DNA of 64,000 bases from Sarocladium kiliense. Taxonomy: Eukaryota; Ascomycota; Sordariomycetes; Hypocreales; Sarocladiaceae. The DNA is taken from NCBI GenBank assembly GCA_030734395.1, contig JAUZTG010000001.1, positions 53,375-117,374 on the forward strand, given 5' to 3'. A program made the translations under genes and the position numbers. The notes under the pieces were generated by a model. It was not told where the DNA came from. It saw only the letters and a list, made by a program, of their open reading frames with translations, and did not search any database. Of the stretch, positions 61,777 to 64,000 are shown one piece after another. The first letter of the stretch is position 1, and each line of letters begins with the position of its first letter.

Positions 61777-62853
61777 TTAATCTTGAGGGCTAATCCGCGC
61801 CTGGTGCAGTTCGACTCGCAGCTTCCTGTTCTCCATCTCTAATGAGATCAGCTGATGTCTTGCAAGGCGCAAAACATCACCCTTGCTTATTTCGCGAGGT
61901 GAATACGCGTCTTGGCGAGAAGCGGCATTCTTCGGATCCACAAGCTTCATAGCATCCAGCAGTTTCTCGAAACTGGAGTTGAGTCGCCTGCGAGATTTAC
62001 TCTCTGCTTTTTTGTGTGTGGAACGAAGCCTGGAATTGTTGTCGGAAAAGCTATCGCCGTCCGGACTGCCATACTTGGAACTGCCTCCCCTTCTGGCGTT
62101 CACTGAACGAAGTCTGGGTCCTTGCTGGGGACTGTGAAGACCCGGGGCGGCACCTGTCACAATGCATTAGTAGCGAGATCTGGACAAAAGCAATGTTGTG
62201 GGAGAAAATGGTACCATTTGCAACAGGTTCCATGGGTATGGCAAACGCCTTCAGATTGTTGAACGATCCGTCTACATGTGATTAATTAGGGAGTATGTGT
62301 TCAACAACTCGGGAAGAGGCGTCATACATGGGCTTCTCACTCTGGGAGCGTCCAAAGCAGCGTCAATATCCACTTCAGCCTCGTCCAGTGATGGACTAGT
62401 CTGGCAAATCATTTGAGTAACATTCATTGGCGAAGCCAGTGATATTGGGAAAGACCCGTTGCTGTCTTGGAGCATTGGCCTATGGGCCAGGTCTCGTGAC
62501 GGTCCAAACCAGATTATAGCTTCCGAAGCACCGTAGACATTGTCCAACGATGGCGAGGGGCTGTGGTTCGGGTTGTCGAGGACCACTGGTCAAGGAAAGC
62601 TGAATTGTCGATGTTTATCACCTGCTGATGTTGTGGTGCACGAGGCCCAAATCCGCTTGCCACGATGGCGTTCAGATGACGGTCTCTGTCCATTGAGAAA
62701 AGTTGAAGGATCGTTGAGGTAAGTAATGATGTTGGGTATTTTCTCGGGGTTCCGTGGCTGCGAGGCCTTAGACAAGGGAGGGAGGGCTTGGGTAGGGTGA
62801 TATAGTTCTGCCTGCGTCATGCCGATCTGGCTCTGGTGCACTGCTCGGCGCAT
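61777..62853 (-). pseudogene. bHLH-type transcription factor with in-frame stop
   Basis: Minus strand. The first frame runs from ATG 62851-62853 (MRRAVHQSQIGMTQAELYHP) to a single in-frame TGA at 62587-62589, then continues in the same frame (DNPNHSPSPSLDNVYGASEA, SPSLDEAEVDIDAALDAPRV) to 62272. After an intron (acceptor TTGTGACAG near 62160), the last exon (61777-62160) holds a bHLH domain: basic THKKAESKSRRRLNSSFEKL, then a loop and second helix KGDVLRLARHQLISLEMENR extending into a short zipper. The protein would bind E-boxes as a dimer. The single TGA is the only clear break; without it the gene looks whole. A hidden intron around the stop is possible. Confidence 0.6.
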
Positions 62854-64000
62854 GCATCCACCAAGCCTATTCAGCTTCTCAGACCAATCGAGATCCCTTT
62901 TTCCCCATTCTCACCGGCTCAAAGTGCCGATCAGCGAAAGACCCACCATGCGCAGACATCGGCTACAGAGTGCAGTCTCATAGTACAGCTTTCAGAGCTG
63001 CAGGTCATACGATGAATTCGTGTATGATGTCGCGCGACGTCTCTGCAGAGCCTCTGTCCTGTTGAGAGCACCCAGTCAATATCACGGGCTCTGACGTTGC
63101 CCGCGTTGAGGAACGTTCTAAACTCGCCAACGACCGTTCTAGTTGTTGAACGACAGCCGGCAATAACGGGCTACACGGATGTGTGCTAAGGGCTAGCCTC
63201 CGATGTAACAAATACCATGATATGACGACAGCAACCACGAAGTCACAGTGGCGGTATGGTAGCTTGCCGACACTCATTCATCTTATCGACGCCGGAGATC
63301 CACGCGTCTCTTCTCTTTTCAACCTTTCGTGGCGTAATAGGCCCTACAATATTGAATAAATACTACGCTGTCTTAGTCATCGGCAGGTGCAGGGCGCTGA
63401 CGGACAAAGCTAGAAGATGCCTGACTCGGATGTTGAGCACACAGTGAGGAGCCTCGTTATAGTCGTGCATACTTAGGGAGCTACTGAGGCGGCGAACGAG
63501 TGCTATAGGTGAAAAACAATCGGCCTGCATCACCCTGGACAGACCTGCCGCAATAAGTCAGCGCAAGCTGGGTGAAGATGACTGATATGCGCTTGGGCCT
63601 ACAAACATGAAGTAGATTTTTCTCATTTTGTTCCTGGCTGAAGTGTTGAGCCACGACCATGCTACTATTGAGTCCACAAAAGAGCCTAGAGATCAGATGG
63701 TCTCCCGCGACTGGCCCTGCGCCCTCAAGTACTGATCATGATGCCGCCTTAAGTTGCAAGCAGGCTATCGCTGGTAGGAAATCTTATATGTACAAAGGTA
63801 CGCATGTGCCATGAATGCTAGTCACTAGGTGTGGCTCAGAACATAAGATGAATTCACCGCGGATAAGTCGGTTCGTGGAAGCGACCGATCGAAGGATTCA
63901 CGTTTCCTACAGAACACAAGAGGCTCTGGGCCGTCTTGGGAGCCACACATCGTGGCAATCGCTAATTGGTCGCTGAGATGGTCGAGAACTTGGGGGCGCA
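62854..64000. other. Upstream of the bHLH gene to window end, no supported gene
   Basis: A minus frame at 63005-63277 (90 residues) has a hydrophobic N-terminus (FVVAVVISWYLL) but no other support. No repeat or RNA gene is recognised in the remaining sequence. Confidence 0.4.

Noticed and set aside
1..64000. Complete Starship-type giant element with a tyrosine-recombinase captain
   Set aside because: The cargo style (regulators, STAND relic) is reminiscent, but no DUF3435-like recombinase frame or direct-repeat boundary was recognised.
1..64000. tRNA or rRNA genes
   Set aside because: No convincing A-box/B-box pair with a foldable cloverleaf or rRNA-like block was found by eye; a covariance-model scan would be decisive.

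Overview
The window looks like accessory (lineage-specific or subtelomere-like) chromosome sequence from a filamentous ascomycete, most likely a Fusarium of the F. oxysporum type. The evidence is: short introns (about 59-92 nt) with GTAAGT/GTATGT-type donors; fungal-only families (Zn2Cys6 regulators, a FREQUENCY-like clock protein, a fungal rhodopsin-domain membrane protein, DUF2293, 2EXR, fungal STAND NTPase relics); Tad-like LINEs; and a Hop-like Mutator (MULE) transposon. Genus and species are inference; no database search was possible.

Layout. 1-2361: 3' part of LINE A (+ strand) with a reiterated 3' tail. 2.7-6.3 kb: gene relics, including a STAND/NACHT remnant. 6.4-7.3 kb: a 2EXR + C2H2 gene (- strand), with LINE B (7296-12665, - strand) inserted 10 bp upstream of its ATG and flanked by a perfect 13-bp target duplication. 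13.2-17.2 kb: a MADS-like small protein and hypothetical genes. 17.3-23.25 kb: LINE C (- strand), two intact overlapping ORFs. 23.25-24.83 kb: an LTR-like sequence split by a 1.15-kb retroposon that has its own 13-bp duplication and a LINE A-type 3' end. 25.1-38.3 kb: a broken UBX-protein copy, two short paralogous Zn2Cys6 regulators, an intact five-exon rhodopsin-domain gene, a broken FRQ-like gene and a DUF2293 gene. 38.3-45 kb: LINE scraps, a TALE homeobox gene, and one arm of a ~400-bp inverted dispersed repeat whose other arm is at 36.8-37.2 kb. 45-56.5 kb: small hypothetical genes, a secreted eight-cysteine protein, a velvet-like small gene among simple repeats, a degraded FtsJ-type methyltransferase, a truncated LINE and a third Zn2Cys6 gene. 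56.5-59.4 kb: a MULE with perfect 129-bp inverted repeats and a frameshifted transposase. 59.4-64 kb: an LTR-element remnant and a bHLH gene with an in-frame stop.

Two patterns stand out. First, most recognisable non-transposon genes are regulators or regulator-like: three Zn2Cys6, TALE homeobox, bHLH, MADS-like, 2EXR-C2H2, FRQ and a velvet-like protein. Several are short DNA-binding-domain-only forms or are broken. Second, the LINEs lie on the same strand as neighbouring genes with their 3' ends abutting gene 5' ends or exons. Transposition appears to have been both recent (perfect duplications, intact ORFs, perfect terminal repeats) and old (fragmented copies). No rRNA, tRNA or CRISPR sequence was recognised.
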